From Stratiolaelaps scimitus (taxonomy: Eukaryota > Arthropoda > Arachnida > Mesostigmata > Laelapidae): a stretch of DNA of 64,000 bases. The stretch is taken from contig JABWDB010000009.1 of assembly GCA_019614645.1 (NCBI GenBank), forward strand, positions 868,001-932,000, written 5' to 3'. Every line of letters begins with the position of its first letter. Position 1 is the stretch's first letter. Shown piece by piece: positions 1-10,859 of this stretch. A program made the position numbers and the translations under genes. The notes under the pieces were generated by a model. That model saw nothing but the letters and a program-made list of their open reading frames with translations, was not told where the DNA came from and did no database searches.

Positions 1-739
1 GGCGCCTCATGGGCCTTTTTATATGTTACTCCAGATTAGCAGTCAAGGGAGTCGGGGCGTAAGCGGCAACCCTGCATCACTAATCCTGAAGACTGCACAA
101 AGATCCCTGACATATTGACATCGTTTCGAGCATATCACAGCAACCCGACGTGATCATACATAGTCTAGGTTGAAACACATTTGCGCCGCCTAGTCAATGC
201 ATGAGTGTCTTCGGCTCTTCCCTAGCCTTCACAGTGGCTTGTTCGCAGTTATATTAATAGATCGAAGAGGCCTGGTCCCATGATTATGCTGAATAGTCTG
301 GAGAGAGGGAATTATTACTGTGGGAATCCTTCTGCGGTGCTTTCTCGTAGCAACATCGACATCGCGGGGACGTAATATACCGTAATTTAATTTGGAATCA
401 AGTCGGCCAAACATTCCTATCCTGGAATTGAGGTCAAAGGAGTATTTCGAGATTATTCGAAATATTAGTTGACTTAGTCGTCATAAGAAGTGTCTAGCGA
501 TATGAGCTGCCAATTTTCATTGGGCTCGGTATTTTGAGATCCGCCGAAAACAGAATCTACAGCGCTCGTATTGTTATAGTTCACAATTCGAGTGGATCAC
601 TATCGATCTTGGAAGGACCATTTACATGCATATATAACTATTATATTATCACTTATTCACGCGGTATATTGTGTCATATCTACCTTGGTATCTAGTAGTA
701 AAATGGTCCTTTGGAAGGATCATTTAAGGATAGTGAGTG
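1..739. other. Gene-poor left edge
   Basis: No coding signal seen. A weak inverted pair (GGACCATTT at about 617 and AAATGGTCC at about 702) brackets an AT-rich loop just left of the RT relic. Confidence 0.4.
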
Positions 740-1860
740 GATGAAGAACGGTTTGCGTGATGCTCCAACATCATCCCCACCGATTGAGCCGATATGGACT
801 CCGTTGTTTGCTGTTCAGTGGGCACGCATTTCTCATCGGTGTTTGGTCAAAGCTTAGTTCGAATGTGGTAGACATACGAGCAATATTCTACATATGTCTC
901 GCGTCCTCCACGGGTACCTTTCATCTTCTTTTAGGAATGATCACTTTAGAAAGTGATATATCATCTAAATCCATCCCAAGCGATTCCATCCCAAGACTTG
1001 CGTAAGGCGTTTGACGCCGTAAGCCATTTATTCATTCGGGAATAGCAAGCGGCATATAACTTTGGGGATAATGCTTGTAATTTACTATTTAGCCTTATGT
1101 CAAAATGAACTAAGTGGGTGGCCAATCGATGGCACTATCGTTTGCAAACGATAGGCACTCCGGTTTTTCACAACGCAGTCCCATGGGTACCCTGCTGCTC
1201 CCAACGTTTGTCAGCGATATCACTTATGTTTGCAGTTCCCTCAGACTGATTTTATATGCTGATGACGTAAGTGCGATTTCATTGGCGTGCCGAATCTTAC
1301 TGATCTGATTTCAAGGGCCGATCGTGACCATCGGAGATTGAGAAATGGCTGACTCCCTAAAATGAGCACGACAGAATCTTTCGCTGTCTGCCTCGGGTCG
1401 CTCTTTGACAATGGACATTTAATAATAGCAAGAGTACCTATCTTTCGAGTCCCGTCGTCTCGCCTCTGGTGTACACACCTGGACGAGCACTTGTCAGGTG
1501 ATGCGTACTTGCGCTAACTTCATTCCAAATTAGCTGGTGAATATTTCAGGAGTAAGGGAATTCCTCGATGCAAAAGAATGTCTTCCTTTACGGCCTGCAC
1601 TTTTCAGTTCACCCATGGCGTACGACGTCGGACACTTGGGTCTTCATTGCAATACAGAATTCAACATATTGTGAAATTGCGAAACTAGGAATTGAGATGT
1701 CTGTTATGCCGTCCACTGGATGAACCGCCTGGCCCCATTTTCAAATCGCCGCTGCCAGCTTTCTGCAGGCGAAACGTCAGCCTTACACTGTCCCCTGCGA
1801 GTGTTTCAAACGCCATTTGGGAAGCACCATTTATTATTCAACAATTGTAACAACGCTCAA
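740..1860 (+). pseudogene. Non-LTR retrotransposon reverse transcriptase relic
   Basis: Broken frames spell reverse-transcriptase blocks in the right order: DLRKAFDAVSH at about 994-1026 (the F-D-x-V-x-H block A), then SPMGTLLLPTFVSDI (P-Q-G-S-x-L-G-P-x-L-F block B) and YADDV at about 1255-1270 (the catalytic Y-x-D-D). Stops and frame changes interrupt it, so it is dead. Downstream frames to about 1,850 contain remnants of a compatible thumb region. It is probably a Jockey- or I-like element; the clade cannot be set by eye. Confidence 0.72.
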
Positions 1861-1912
1861 TAATTGTACATATCTCTAACTGGCTAATCGTCAAATTATC
1901 CTATATATTAAT

Positions 1913-2132
1913 CTAGTCCATAATTGTCATGGTTGTATGTGTTTGTATGCGTCCGGTTTTGCAACGACTGATTGAACGACAAATGTATTCAATTGGTTTA
2001 GCCAGTGGAGTTCTCCCAGTAGTCGGATCACCAAATCCCGTTGATTTCCTCCAAGCAAGAGGATTCTTAACGGAAGGATGCATCCTCTCGTCGGAGTTCG
2101 TACCTTCACGCCTCGTAAATATATCGCTTGAG
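1913..2132 (-). CDS. Possible last exon of an unidentified minus-strand gene
   Basis: Two minus-strand frames are open here. An acceptor-like tract (ttactattattcttattaag) precedes the block and an AATAAA lies about 80 nt after it (about 1,830). One frame reads SVKNPLAWRKSTGFGDPTTG. No family was recognised and no upstream exon could be linked, so this may be chance. Confidence 0.2.
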
Positions 2133-2399
2133 CCACTTAATAAGAATAATAGTAATATAATAGTTAGCGATAAAAACGTGGCCTCGTTTCGTCTGCCGTC
2201 ATCTCGCCGTAGCGACGCATTGATTGATGCATATTTGTAGATTTCTACTATTTCCGATGCTTCCAGACTGCACGTAGCGCTGGACGATTCCCCTCCGTCG
2301 TTGGCTCCTGGTTGCGGTACTCGGATATTGGGCGTCCAACTTCCTGTTGGCGCTTGCATTACGCCACGCCAGCGGCGTTTGCTTTCGATCGCGTTTTAC

Positions 2400-3514
2400 T
2401 GGGAATCGCTATTGACATGTCACAAGTGAATAGCTTCAGTGACACGGGCAGAGGCACGGACCCTCCATTGGTGATGCTCGGCCGGTTGGATACTCAGCGG
2501 CGGGCGGGTCCGATTGTATATTGAGTCTGTCAGAGCCCCTTACGATCGTCGCCGCTGTCCCTGCTACTCATTGTAGATAGGAAGAGAAACGGCACGGCTA
2601 CCGGGGCAGCATCGAATAGGAGCGGGCGTTCGAGCAATCGTACCCGTGTTGCCCTGTATTGGCCGAGTTAGAACTCCTCTGGGTTATTTTTTCTTTATTA
2701 CGACCACAAAGGCTACTAGTAGTGCTTACTGCGGCAGCTCCTCTACGATTGGCAAAACCTGAGGCGTGTCCGCCCGGTGTGCGCGATTCGCGTTTCGTGT
2801 CATCGGCAGTAAACGGCGACGTCAATGGATGTGTACGGCAGCAGCAAGGACGGACCCCGTAAATGCGTGAAACGAAACTTGATTCGTGGAAACGCACGCT
2901 AACATTTGGCCCATAAGGCGACAGAGGCGCACAATGAAACCGGTGTCGTCAGATCATAACAGGCTATATCGTTTTCTGCCGACATTGCTGCAGTAGGAAA
3001 GGTCGGAAAGGGCCACGCTACGTTGGGAATTGATAACTGGAACAGATAGGTCTCATTGAACTCGAAAACGACGTGATCGTTTGCCCGTGATCCTCTCACG
3101 AAACTTTCCCGTCTCGTAGGTCGATATAATACAGAGAAAATCGACGGACACAGTAGTTCGTTTCGGTGGATGTTTAGCCTAGGCAAATGTCACATGCAAA
3201 TAATAGGTGACTTCAGCGACTTTTTTCACGACTTCACTAAACAGTCAAGCACTCTGTACACTTACACGAACGGTGTGAACATCAATGAAATATCAGGAAA
3301 ACAGTCAAACTGGCTGAGACAGCCCAGCATGGCGTGACCGCGAGTTTTAGTTCGGTGCACAATTAGATGCGATACAGGTTTGGTTACGAGAAAACTAGGC
3401 TCCCAAAAACGGAAGGACAAATTCTTTGTCCCTCGAAGTGTTGTTCCTTGAGCCCCGGTTCGGAACAATAATACTTTCGTGTTACTTCAAACCGTATGCG
3501 TTCTGCGAGACTCT
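2400..3514. other. Unassigned stretch
   Basis: Short frames exist on both strands (for example 2,598-2,897 and 2,899-3,186, minus), but none has a recognisable motif or a convincing splice context. Confidence 0.35.
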
Positions 3515-3525
3515 AACCGCCAACC

Positions 3526-3530
<5 letters not shown>
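3515..3530 (+). repeat. Target-site duplication, left copy
   Basis: AACCGCCAACCTGCTT, identical to 3,740-3,755, bordering the poly-T end of the retroposon. Confidence 0.8.
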
Positions 3531-3557
<27 letters not shown>

Positions 3558-3739
3558 GGGGGGGTGTTGGCATGCTAATGCATGCCAACACCATGGCCGC
3601 CCCCCCTATGGAACTGTTGACGATGTTCAACAGCACCACCCTTCCCGGTATCGCTTATCGCATTACTTCAGTAAAGGGTGGTGAGATGTGTACAAGCCCA
3701 GCCACGAGCACCACACATCCTCCTCACCGTACGAACATG
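3531..3739 (-). mobile_element. SINE-like retroposon with poly(A) tail
   Basis: An insert of about 209 bp in minus orientation. Its 3' end is a run of about 26 A residues (poly-T at 3,529-3,554 on the plus strand). Just before the tail is a perfect 13-bp hairpin (GGTGTTGGCATGC, 4-nt loop). The insert is bounded by an identical 16-bp direct repeat, the mark of LINE-driven retroposition. The pure tail and exact repeat suggest a recent insertion. Confidence 0.75.
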
Positions 3740-3755
3740 AACCGCCAACCTGCTT
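3740..3755 (+). repeat. Target-site duplication, right copy
   Basis: AACCGCCAACCTGCTT, identical to 3,515-3,530, bordering the 5' end of the minus-strand retroposon. Confidence 0.8.
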
Positions 3756-3759
3756 GACA

Positions 3760-6700
3760 AGGACAAACTTCCAGGAAGGGCTGATTTGTACAACGCGCTC
3801 CGACCCTCTCCCCGTATCATTCCTGTGTCTAGCTTGAAGCAGCATCAGTGCGACTATACATATTGCCGGCCAGACATATCGGAGCCGCGCGAGAGGGCAT
3901 ACATCGATACGTGGACAGCTTGACAAGATAGGTACGCCGGTAAAGTACCGCTCCACGATCCTACAATGCTCTCTTACGGTAACTAGAGCCTTGCAACCGT
4001 CACTGTTCTTCGGGCCGTTCCACATTCCAATCTCTGTTTGTACCGAGGTCGAATGGCGAACACTGGCGCGTCTTCGAAACGCCAGGGACAGCGGGGCATA
4101 GAGCACCTCCTGTGGCAGTTGCTATCGTCGCAGTCGCCTGGACCTCTGACCACTCCGACATCCGACGTCTCGTTCGTGGTCAGACGACCCGTCGGAAATA
4201 TCCCGCTCTCTCAAGTGGCGTTTGCGATTCGAGAGGCAGCCGAAGGAATTACAAGAATTTGTCGTCGAGTCGGCCCCCCCTCGAGCGTAGCTCGCACCTC
4301 GAACATCTCACGCCTGGCCGCCACCGAGACGGGAATGACCGTTGCAGGCGGCCAAGTGGCGGCGGCCGTGGTCATTTGTTTCACCGGGTGTCGGCTTGTT
4401 GATCTGTCACGGATAACCCTCTTAGGGGTGACAAATGCTCGTGTCGACATCGACAACTGTTACATACCGTCGCCTCTTTTTATGCTTGGCACTAGAGCGG
4501 TCGGTCAGAGGGGTCCTAATAGAAAATTCAAAGAAGCAGATCGGTGGCAGGTCATACCTGTGGCGTGAATGACCCGTGCTGATTATGCGGCCCATACGGA
4601 GCCGCGAGAATGGTGCCAGCGCTATTCGGGATTGAAGTGTGCTCACCATGCGACTCGGTGTTTTGGATATCTTCTCCTGTAAAGAGCCGATGTATCGTCG
4701 GAAGACTAACATTGCAATGTGTATGATTATGCAATTATTTAGTTAGATGAGGAATTAACAAGGCGGATTCCGAAATATTCCTTATGAAACATATCAACTT
4801 AATACAGATTTTAGGGGGGCAGAGCGATCTTAAGATCACATTTTCGCGGAACACAACCCCAATTTTTCTCTCCTCTATAAATAGTGATATATTTTCACGT
4901 TCAAGTTATGATCAGTTGATTACTCTCCTCTGTCTTTTTCTTGAGAAAGCGGTAGGATATTAGGTCGTCGATTGTGTAGAGCTTTCCCCCATATTTCCTT
5001 CTCTACGCTCTGCTCCTGATGTATCGTTACTGAATAACGCCTGTCCTCCTAGTTGAATACGTTTTCACCAGCGTCATCTCTCTCACCTTGGTCCATCGCT
5101 AGATCGTTTACTTCAAGTCTAGCAGACCATGGCCATGCAGTCGCTGACTCCCCAGTGAATGCTCTCTATTTTCGTCCAATATCTGTCCGTTTCTCGCCTC
5201 CGTATCCAACTCTCCCCTTTCTTCGTTCTCTGTCTCACTTGTGCCTTTGGCTGCTGATCCATTTTTACATGACTCTGCCATGTTTCCCGCATGGCTCTGA
5301 TGTGAGCAACGTCGTAACCCGCTCGCTTGCGCAGGCAGCGCCCTTAATCCGACAATACAGCGACAGGGCCGATCGGAGGGCCGGACCAATAACGGGGGTG
5401 TGCGACTACGTGTTCGAGCATTTCGAGTAAAGGAACTGCTACTTCTGCTGCTGCTGCTGCAGAACTACTCGGACGCGACGAGGGCTGCGAGCAACGCTAG
5501 CAGCAGAACTAGCACAGCTCCGGGAATACGAGCGTCGCGCCTGTCATCCGCGATAATGAGTCCCCCTGAGTCCGTGCCACTGGCCCGCCTCATCCAGAAG
5601 CGACGATTCCTCAATGTTTCTCCTCCTCCTCCTCCTCCTCAATGTCGCACTGCGCCCAACTTGAGCCTTGTCCCGCTCGGCCGGTCGGCCGAAGTCGACT
5701 CGCAAGGCCGCCGCTGCTGGTACCGTTACCGACACCGTCACACACACCGCGTCGTGGGCCTCTTGTTTCGGGTGAGCTGCTCGGAGCTCGACCGACGGAA
5801 GCAACTCACCGCTCGTCCCATCGTTTACTCGTCGGCGTTCGCGTTGCCGGCGGCTCCCGCAGCTTCGAAGAGCGAAAAAACCGTAACGACAAAAACGCCG
5901 GCCCGACTCACCGTGCCGTGCCGAACCTTCGCGCCGGCCTAAGGGAAGCACGAGTCGGCTGGATACGAACCTAGCCTTACTGGTGGCATTCGTTGTTCCT
6001 ACTGGCTCAGAGATGCTCGCCAAGGGTGAGGGGTGCACAAGGGGACAACGATGTAAAGCTTCTTAGACATACGAGCGGCCAAGATAGTGCGATAAAGAAC
6101 GAGAAAACGTGCTAGATGGGCAATGCGATGAGGTAGAGAAAGAGAGGTGGGGTTGTGCACTGGAAGGAAGACGGGCTATGGGATGAGCATGGGCAACCGA
6201 ACGATGAAAGAACGAGGTAAGTTCTTCATAGTAGAGACAAGCCAGTCATTGCAGCGGCCATTGAACGACGCTGCACACGCTGGAAGATAGCTCGCTCGGG
6301 AGTGCGGCGTTGGGGGGGGGGGTCGGAAAGTAAGACATCAGAGACAAGGGCGACGGAATAGCGGCAAGCGCGGCAAGACGGAGGATAAGAGGGCGGTCGG
6401 GAGGTCTGGCGGGCGAACGTTCGAGCAGGCGTTCGAGCGCGCGAATGACGTGGCCGAGGTGTGTACGCTGCGCCTTCAGAACAACGAGTGAGGGTGCAAG
6501 GAGTGAGGTGAAAGAACACACGGGGCAGATAGAACGGAGAGCGCGGGCTTGCACAAAGCCCGCTTTTAAAACTTAAACGGGCCCGACCAGCGTCCGGTGG
6601 GAAGGCAGACGGTGGCGTCTCGAATTCCGTAAAAAGAGCGAGGAGCCCACCAAGAAAAAGAAGAACGCGAGGAGAACCATCAAATCGTTCGTCGTCCAGT

Positions 6701-7060
6701 CGTTCAGAGTTTTTCCCCCTTGCTGTTGTTCACGCTTTTCCCTCATCTTCCGACATCACTTAATTAGAAGGGGCAACGTGAGTAGCAGATAACACACAGG
6801 TGACACGGCGAACGCTGAGACCCGATAGTCGTAGATGGCAGTGGCGGGAGTATATCGAAGCAAGGTTTGTTAATCCACCGACGGAGGGGACGCTGTCAGC
6901 CGGCGCAGCTGGATGTTCGTGGTTGTTAGCTGGATAGTTCGTTCAGCCGTGGTCGCTGAGAACGTGCTGGGAGAACAGCTCGTTTCGAACAGACCAACCA
7001 GAGACAGAATTTGTGGTAGCAGGCTGGACAGGAACGATGCTGTTGAACGATGGCTATGAG
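3760..7060. other. Unassigned, with GC-rich block at 5.4-6.6 kb
   Basis: A 176-codon plus frame at 4,038-4,568 and a 180-codon plus frame at 5,400-5,942 are open, but minus frames are open across the same DNA. CTG-, CCT- and GAGG-type repeats occur in the GC-rich part. No domain recognised. It could include a promoter or untranslated exon; nothing proves that. Confidence 0.3.
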
Positions 7061-7109
7061 TTATATACGGGGTACGTTACAAATGTGGTACTCTAAAAGC
7101 TCAAATTTA

Positions 7110-7757
7110 AAAGACAATTACGTTGTTTGAGCAAATCTGTAGGGGAGTACTGTGTAGGGTACTAGTGAAACTTCTTGGACGGGTGCGGTAAAACTTCCCA
7201 ATTCAACCGCGAACTTGTGTCCCGGGTCGCACGAGTGATGTGAGGCCTTGCGTGATGCACGATTCTCTTGCTGGACCACCAGACGCACAAAAGAAGCTCT
7301 TTTTATTGGTTTTCCGCTTTGCCTGTGCCTTTCCTTTGGGAACCCAGTAATGTTGCCAGGTCTCATTATCGTACCGGAGCCATTTCTTATCACCTGTGAC
7401 AACACGATCCAGAAAATAGCACTGGGAGTGACACTAGAGAAGGAGGGAGAGGTACGCCGCCATGCGGAGTTTTTTTGAGGAATCGTAAGAGCATGGGGGA
7501 CCCACTCTCCGAGCTTGTAAATTCGCCCCAGTTTCTCAGTGAGCATTACACTGCTCATTGGCGGCTTTTCCTCTAATTCGCACTCCACCCTGTCACTGTC
7601 AATCTTAGTGGGTCTTCCGGACTTGGGAGCGTCTTCGAGGTCAAAGAAGCACGAAATGTTTTGAATCATTTCTCAACCGTCCGAACTGAGACACATGATG
7701 GCCCAAAAGCCTCACACAAATCGGCAGAAGTATTTGCTGCCGGGTCTCAGAGTTTGA
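7110..7757 (-). pseudogene. Mariner transposase relic A
   Basis: Minus-strand frames carry mariner blocks in order: SADLCEAFGPSCVSVRTVEK (N-terminal helix-turn-helix, then a stop and FKTF), PKSGRPTKID, LGEWVPHALTIPQKN, and VVTGDKKWLRYDNETWQHYW, the segment around the first catalytic Asp. Frameshifts separate the blocks, and the C-terminal catalytic part is missing. It is inactive. Confidence 0.85.
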
Positions 7758-8150
7758 ACTTGAATAAGGAAGTAACACTAAAAAGGTCATGAGACAGCTC
7801 CATTTTATCTGTTCAAGAAAAAGTTATTAAAACACCAATGTGGATCCTCTTCATAATGAACGTGTTTGAAAAGCATCCATTAACAGCAGTCAACAACGAT
7901 TTTGCCTATTACACATAGCACCTCTCTCCCCCAGGCCAGCAAAATTTCAATGACCAAAAGTGCGACAAAACATATTTCCACCCCTAATAACTCCATTCAA
8001 ATCGGCGAGCAACACTGCTCCGAAGAACTTTTGAAAACTCTGGCAAAAATGTAGAATGGCTGCATATTGTATTTGTATATGCATTAGAAGAAAAAATGAG
8101 GTTGATAAATCTGAAATCATAAGAATAGATGATAATGGAGAACCTAATCG

Positions 8151-8421
8151 AGTCATATATTTATATATTAAAAAAAAGGATAATAGAACATTGAAAATGA
8201 TAAACGTAAGATCAACCAATTGGGGAGAAGTTAACTAAGCATAGAAATTGATTGATTAACGAGACAAAATCTGAATGTTGAGTTTCAGTGGAAAGACGTA
8301 AATATAATGGGGTCGTTTAATAGTCAATGATGGCTTATGAGTTAATTAAGAGTTTAGAGGAAAAAAGAAAAATATCAACTACATAATGGTGGGACGTTTG
8401 AGAAGCAAAACTGGAACATGG
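8151..8421 (+). repeat. 271-bp tandem duplication, unit 1
   Basis: This AT-rich unit is repeated head-to-tail immediately afterwards. In a by-eye comparison I found a single difference (A versus T in the AAGC[A/T]TAG segment near 8,240). It has no coding signal. Confidence 0.9.
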
Positions 8422-8692
8422 AGTCATATATTTATATATTAAAAAAAAGGATAATAGAACATTGAAAATGATAAACGTAAGATCAACCAATTGGGGAGAA
8501 GTTAACTAAGCTTAGAAATTGATTGATTAACGAGACAAAATCTGAATGTTGAGTTTCAGTGGAAAGACGTAAATATAATGGGGTCGTTTAATAGTCAATG
8601 ATGGCTTATGAGTTAATTAAGAGTTTAGAGGAAAAAAGAAAAATATCAACTACATAATGGTGGGACGTTTGAGAAGCAAAACTGGAACATGG
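8422..8692 (+). repeat. 271-bp tandem duplication, unit 2
   Basis: The second copy of the unit beginning AGTCATATATTTATATATT. Near-identity means either a very recent duplication or an assembly artefact. Confidence 0.9.
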
Positions 8693-10190
8693 ACGCAGAC
8701 CCATATATAATAGTTCTGACAACATCGCGCCGGTTGGCTCCCAGATGGAGGATATATTATATTAGTGGTGAGCAGACTTCCAGATGACCACAGTATATTA
8801 TACCAGCATAGGATATATAATAGGTTGGAAAAAGTGCTTTAAATAGATTCACTGGGAACGAAACATTACGTAATCTGGCAAACGCGAAAATAGTTGCACA
8901 ACAATTGTGTTGCAGGGAGCCGAAGTGAGCTCACCAATCGGAACGTTTGCCAAAGCCGAGATAACGGGCCGAGGCAGACGAAATAACATCGGACCCGTCG
9001 GGCGTGGTATGATATTTCGTCAGCGTGTTATTTAAAAAAAAAAAACTATTTGCTTGAATATAGGACTAAGCGCACTGAGTCGCAGGCTGAATTTCGTTAG
9101 CCGAAATCGAGCTCAAATCATCAGACTGACGCCGGATGTCATCGATTTCTTGTGAATTCTCATAGCTGAACTCAGATAGGTCGTCATCAAAGCAAGAATT
9201 GCATAGTGAGAAGTTAGCAGTAAACTCAGGCGGTACTAAATGCACTAATTAATAGAAATACACAAGACTAATAAGGGGGCCAAGAGCAGAACCCTGCGGA
9301 ACACGGTCGTCTCCATGCTCATATTTTTTGTTCAGAAAGTTGTATATATATCACATGGGGCCAAGGTCAAAGTGCGTCCAGATGCCAGCAATCAGTATCG
9401 GTGCGGGGTGAAGAAGCCAACATCCGGTAGCAAATTGGACTATTACCCTTTACAACAGAGTCAATTTTATCAGATTCTGTTGATAACTAACGGCTGTATG
9501 TATTATGAGCCAGTTCAAACGAAGGCGTGGTCGTCCAAGGCAAGGCCATCAGGGGTTTGTTCTTTTCAAATGCAGAATCTAATTTGCTTTGTTTCTTTGG
9601 ATAGAATTGGTTAAGCAGTCGTAAGCGGCATCTCCTACGACATCGTTCGCACATGATAGACGATGCCGAATATGGGAGATCGACCGATTCACACGAACAT
9701 TAGATTACTAGCATGATTGGGCTAATTGGCGTGTGTGGCATTGTGTATACAGTCGTTGTTGGGAGGAGGACAGTCCAGGGTCCAAGATTCATCATGTTAT
9801 TCTCTGTTGGTTGTAGGAGTGAATACCAGTTCGAAGTGAAAAGGGTCACTGATTGGTAGATGTATTTAGAAGGCTAAGCTATGACTTGAGCGCATGTCAT
9901 GGTATCGTCACGTGAGGTTAATACCTAGCGAACTAGTTTGAATTTCCAGTCATCTCCAAGTACGTTAGCAATGGGGATCATATTCAAGTTGACAATGGTT
10001 ACTGCAATCAAACAGGTTCAAAAATAGGTTTTAACCCGTTGCTTGAAGATTTACGCTACGCACATTTTCATTCATTGGATAATTCACACGCCGTTACTTT
10101 TATATCAGGTTGTAAAGAAAATGTATTCCATTCATACCCCCTTACTTCAACTGCTTCTAATTTTCGAAGTGACTAACCGCTTCTGATAAA
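8693..10190. other. No gene seen
   Basis: AT-rich, with a 99-codon plus frame at 9,315-9,614 that has no recognisable motif. No repeats assigned. Confidence 0.4.
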
Positions 10191-10199
10191 GTTAGTTCC

Positions 10200-10500
10200 A
10201 CTTTTTCCACTTTTTGCCTTGACGCCGTTCTCCCACGGTTCGGACAGCAGATGCATGCCGCATAGCAATGTCTATGGAGGCGATCCATTCATGGAACACG
10301 TTTCAGGCATCTACCTCCTTTTGAATCGCTTGCTTCTAAGGCCGTGCTGTACGAACCTGGACAGGTGGTAATTTGATGGAGCAAGGTCTGGGCCATAAGC
10401 CGGACGCAGCAGAATTTCCCCATTCGAGGTCTGTCCGAGTTTCGCCAAAGATCTAAAGCCAAAGCGATGACCAAAGCCACATGGGGTCGAAAATGGCACT
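10200..10500 (-). pseudogene. Mariner transposase relic C (C-terminal)
   Basis: Minus-strand reading gives HVALVIALAL (around the second catalytic Asp region), then LRPAYGPDLAPSNYHLSRF, the mariner Y-S-P-D-L-A-P-x-D-Y-H-L-F block with the third catalytic Asp, LRSKRF and a terminal ERRQGKKW. Stops and frame changes show decay. The sequence differs from the other two relics. Confidence 0.82.
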
Positions 10501-10778
10501 TTCTCTGAGTAAAAAAGACAACTGCTCAAACGAGTTCCTGCTAACTCACTTAGAGAAAGCGCATTCGCCTTCCATCGCACCTACCATCCTCTTGGTGTAT
10601 TTCAGCTAACGTCTCCTGTAGCGAAGAAGGAAGTTTTTCGGTCTGCACAAGTTAGTCGCACAGAGAACCTCGAGATGACAAAAACTAAACGGCGCCCACA
10701 GTTATTTTCCCTGTAGAAAACATACGGCGAGCGAGTATTAATAGGGACATCCTCGTTCATTGATCGAAACGATATATA

Positions 10779-10795
10779 TTAAAAAGTATTAATAA

Positions 10796-10839
<44 letters not shown>

Positions 10840-10854
10840 GTATTAATAAATACA
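10779..10854 (+). repeat. (TA)16 flanked by a 22-bp direct repeat
   Basis: TTAAAAAGTATTAATAAATACA occurs at 10,779-10,800 and again at 10,833-10,854 on either side of the (TA)n run. Confidence 0.85.
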
Positions 10855-10859
10855 TTGGT

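Noticed and set aside
4038..4568. 176-codon plus-strand frame
   Set aside because: Composition is not clearly coding and no domain was seen; left as unassigned.
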